In this document: positions 8,886-10,203 of the stretch, in pieces
Layout: each line of letters begins with the position of its first letter
How positions within the stretch are numbered: position 1 is the stretch's first letter
DNA from: Phoronis ovalis
Lineage: Eukaryota; Phoronida; Phoronidae
Length of the DNA: 10,203 bases
Direction: 5' to 3'
Assembly: GCA_028565635.1 (NCBI GenBank)
Contig: JAOXYB010066523.1
Coordinates: 1 to 10,203 of the forward strand
The notes under the pieces: model-generated
What the model was told of the DNA's origin: nothing
Database searches by the model: none
Seen by the model: the letters and a program-made list of their open reading frames with translations, nothing else
Program-made: the position numbers and the translations under genes

Positions 8886-9251
8886 CATGTGCGTGAACAA
8901 AAACGTGTAAAAATGGTGATTTTTAAGAACTAAGCACATTAACGCGCATTACGCATTTAGGGTTACATTTTTCGATAAAATAAAACGGTACCTTATTTTG
9001 ATTAACTGTACGCGTTTGTGGTATTATCGAAATCGATCAAAACCCAGATCAAAACCGCCAACCACATGTCCAAACTTCGTCTCGAAAGTAAATTTGAAAT
9101 CAAGTTCGAGTGAAATTCCCGAGCAAATTTCAAAAAAAATTCTCAACAGATTTAGGATATCTAAAATTTCTTCCAATCAGTGAAAAGGGGTCAACATTTA
9201 AAAATGGAAGATGTATTTAGGGGCTTTTTCAAAAACCCATTCACGCACATG
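8886..9251. repeat. Segment bounded by 12-bp perfect inverted repeats
   Basis: CATGTGCGTGAA (8886-8897) and its exact reverse complement TTCACGCACATG (9240-9251) enclose about 340 bases. The segment has more CpG than its surroundings near its left end (ACGCGCATTACGC) and a short direct repeat, GATCAAAACC, at 9035-9044 and 9047-9056. CGTGCATT also occurs outside both ends (8869-8876 and 9283-9290) in direct orientation. This could be a small non-autonomous DNA element, but no target duplication abuts the repeats and no known family terminus is recognised. The two short open frames across it look like chance. Confidence 0.4.
9221..9238. repeat. Small hairpin
   Basis: GGGCTTTTTCAAAAACCC can fold as a GGG/CCC and TTTTT/AAAAA stem with one bulged base. 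No function is evident. Confidence 0.4.
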
Positions 9252-10000
9252 GGTACCAGTAATATATTTGAGTCGCACCGGGCGTGCATTTTTTCACGGT
9301 TTCAAAAAAGGCTTTTACTATACTACTCACGAAGTTTTTTTGTGGTAGGGGAGTTAGGTATTCGCAGGTACGTAAGCCCTCTATGATTTTAGTCTTATAT
9401 TCCTAATTTTATTACAATATCCATATTATTATAACACTAAATAGACTAAATATAAACAGAGTCACGTAGACCAAACTTAATATGTTGTGACTAGTCAGAT
9501 ATCTACTAATGATGTTTTACAGGCCTGGGAGTAGCTGTGTCCGATTCTAAATGAAACTATGAAACTATACTAATTTGAAGTGACAAATAATCAAAACTAT
9601 TTAGTAGTATTCTACGTGCTTCTAAAGTCGAATTTGCACTCTAGATGACACTCAGAGATCGCGTCTACCACATGCACAAGTAACATAATCAAACATTTAT
9701 CATTCTCACTAGGGATCTCAATTACTAGCATTCTATATCCAATTTGACTAATGCACCGACTAATTGTAGTTTATAAATGTATAATTTGCAACAAGTTGAT
9801 CGGATATTACATATATAGTTATCTGGGCGATAAATATCGATTAATGTTCTGCAAAAGCTAGGTATACGTTTACATTTGCTAGGATTAATTAGCCCCAGGT
9901 ATTTGTAACAAATGTTAACTAATCAAAACCATTTATTTTTTAACCCTAATCTGCAAATGGCGGCCATATTGGATTTATAATCATTATTTCGCTGCAAACT
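9252..10000. other. AT-rich intergenic DNA, nothing recognised
   Basis: It contains a short perfect palindrome, ATTTGTAACAAAT (9901-9913), and a GC-rich GCAAATGGCGGCCATATTGG patch (9953-9972). That patch is similar to nearly palindromic ATGGCGGCCAT sequences often found in animal repeats. No gene is seen. Confidence 0.55.
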
Positions 10001-10052
10001 CAGTGGCGGATCCAGGATTTTCCTGAAGGGGGGAAAATGCATTTGAAGGTGA

Positions 10053-10067
10053 GCGCCCGCAGGGCGC
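10053..10067. repeat. Perfect GC hairpin inside the transposon end
   Basis: GCGCCC, loop GCA, GGGCGC. It is part of the subterminal structure of the element starting at 10001. Confidence 0.85.
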
Positions 10068-10090
10068 GAAGCGAAACTAGGGGGGGTCCG

Positions 10091-10102
10091 GGGGCATGCC
10101 CC
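10091..10102. repeat. Perfect 12-bp palindrome inside the transposon end
   Basis: GGGGCATGCCCC lies downstream of a long G tract, in the same subterminal region of the hAT-like element. Confidence 0.85.
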
Positions 10103-10203
10103 TCGGAAATTTTTGGAATATTTGTGTTTCCTGCAATCTGGTGCATTTAGAGACTCTTTTTCCATGACACTCTGCGCTCCTTTTATACATTTAAACATAA
10201 ATT

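Larger units (their letters stand above)
10001..10203 (+). mobile_element. Terminal part of a hAT-like DNA transposon, probably non-autonomous, cut by the window edge
   Basis: It begins CAGTGGCGGATCCAGGATTT at 10001, which matches the terminal sequence I know from many invertebrate hAT-type elements (CAGTGGCGGATCCAGG). A G-run follows, then a perfect GCGCCC-GCA-GGGCGC hairpin (10053-10067), a GGGGGGGTCCGGGGG tract and a perfect 12-bp palindrome GGGGCATGCCCC (10091-10102). These GC-rich subterminal hairpins contrast sharply with the AT-rich flank. The opposite terminus and the 8-bp target duplication are not in the window; the 8 bases before it (TGCAAACT) do not fit the usual nTnnnnAn pattern well. 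No transposase is seen in these 203 bases. The open frame on the other strand across it is a by-product of the repeat. Confidence 0.65.

Noticed and set aside
8998-9386. Two consecutive plus-strand frames (61 and 68 codons)
   Set aside because: The first begins at a TTG and neither shows a motif. They lie across the inverted-repeat segment and look like chance frames.
9923-10198. 91-codon open frame on the minus strand
   Set aside because: Most of it is the reverse reading of the hAT-like terminal repeat, with low-complexity Pro/Arg/Ala residues from the G/C hairpins. It has no protein family and crosses the repeat boundary at 10001.
1-10203. CRISPR array, operon or prokaryotic mobile-island structure
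   Set aside because: There are no spaced direct repeats of the right size and no tightly packed genes. The spliced metazoan gene shows this is eukaryotic DNA.

Overview
The window looks like nuclear DNA from an invertebrate animal. It is about two-thirds A+T, has GT-AG introns of 0.3 to 5.5 kb, and carries a (GT)n microsatellite and a piece of a metazoan DNA transposon. There are no bacterial-style operons. A marine invertebrate, possibly a mollusc or other lophotrochozoan, would fit, but the sequence does not settle the clade.

The one gene I can identify with confidence lies on the minus strand: the 5' part of a membrane-anchored M1-family zinc aminopeptidase, similar to aminopeptidase N. 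Four coding exons fit together in phase. Exon 1 (7716 to 6929) holds the cytoplasmic tail, the single membrane anchor and the start of the N-terminal beta domain. Exon 2 (1434 to 1325) holds the FPCFDEP core. Exon 3 (890 to 730) holds the [11 protein letters not shown] block. Exon 4 (417 to 297) holds the stretch just before the catalytic domain. Together they give 393 complete codons plus one base. GAMEN, HEXXH and the rest of the gene lie beyond position 1. Only three of these exons are short; none appears as a long ORF, and I found them from conserved protein blocks and splice sites.

Intron 1 is 5494 nt long. It contains a GT microsatellite (2422-2460), an A-rich stretch, an unusually long open frame of unknown meaning on the opposite strand (3159-3620), and a small GC-rich inverted repeat near 5579-5632. 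I see no other gene in it.

Upstream of the aminopeptidase (7717-10203) are a TATA-like leader with short upstream ORFs, and two same-frame, protein-like fragments on the minus strand (8491-8266 and 8220-8029) that may be an exon or a decayed gene of unrecognised family. Further on are a locally CpG-rich segment between 12-bp inverted repeats (8886-9251) and, from 10001 to the window edge, what looks like the terminal part of a hAT-type DNA transposon.

I did not find a convincing new biological system. The items most worth a second look are the protein-like fragments upstream, the overlapping upstream ORF at the aminopeptidase start, and the long intronic open frame.
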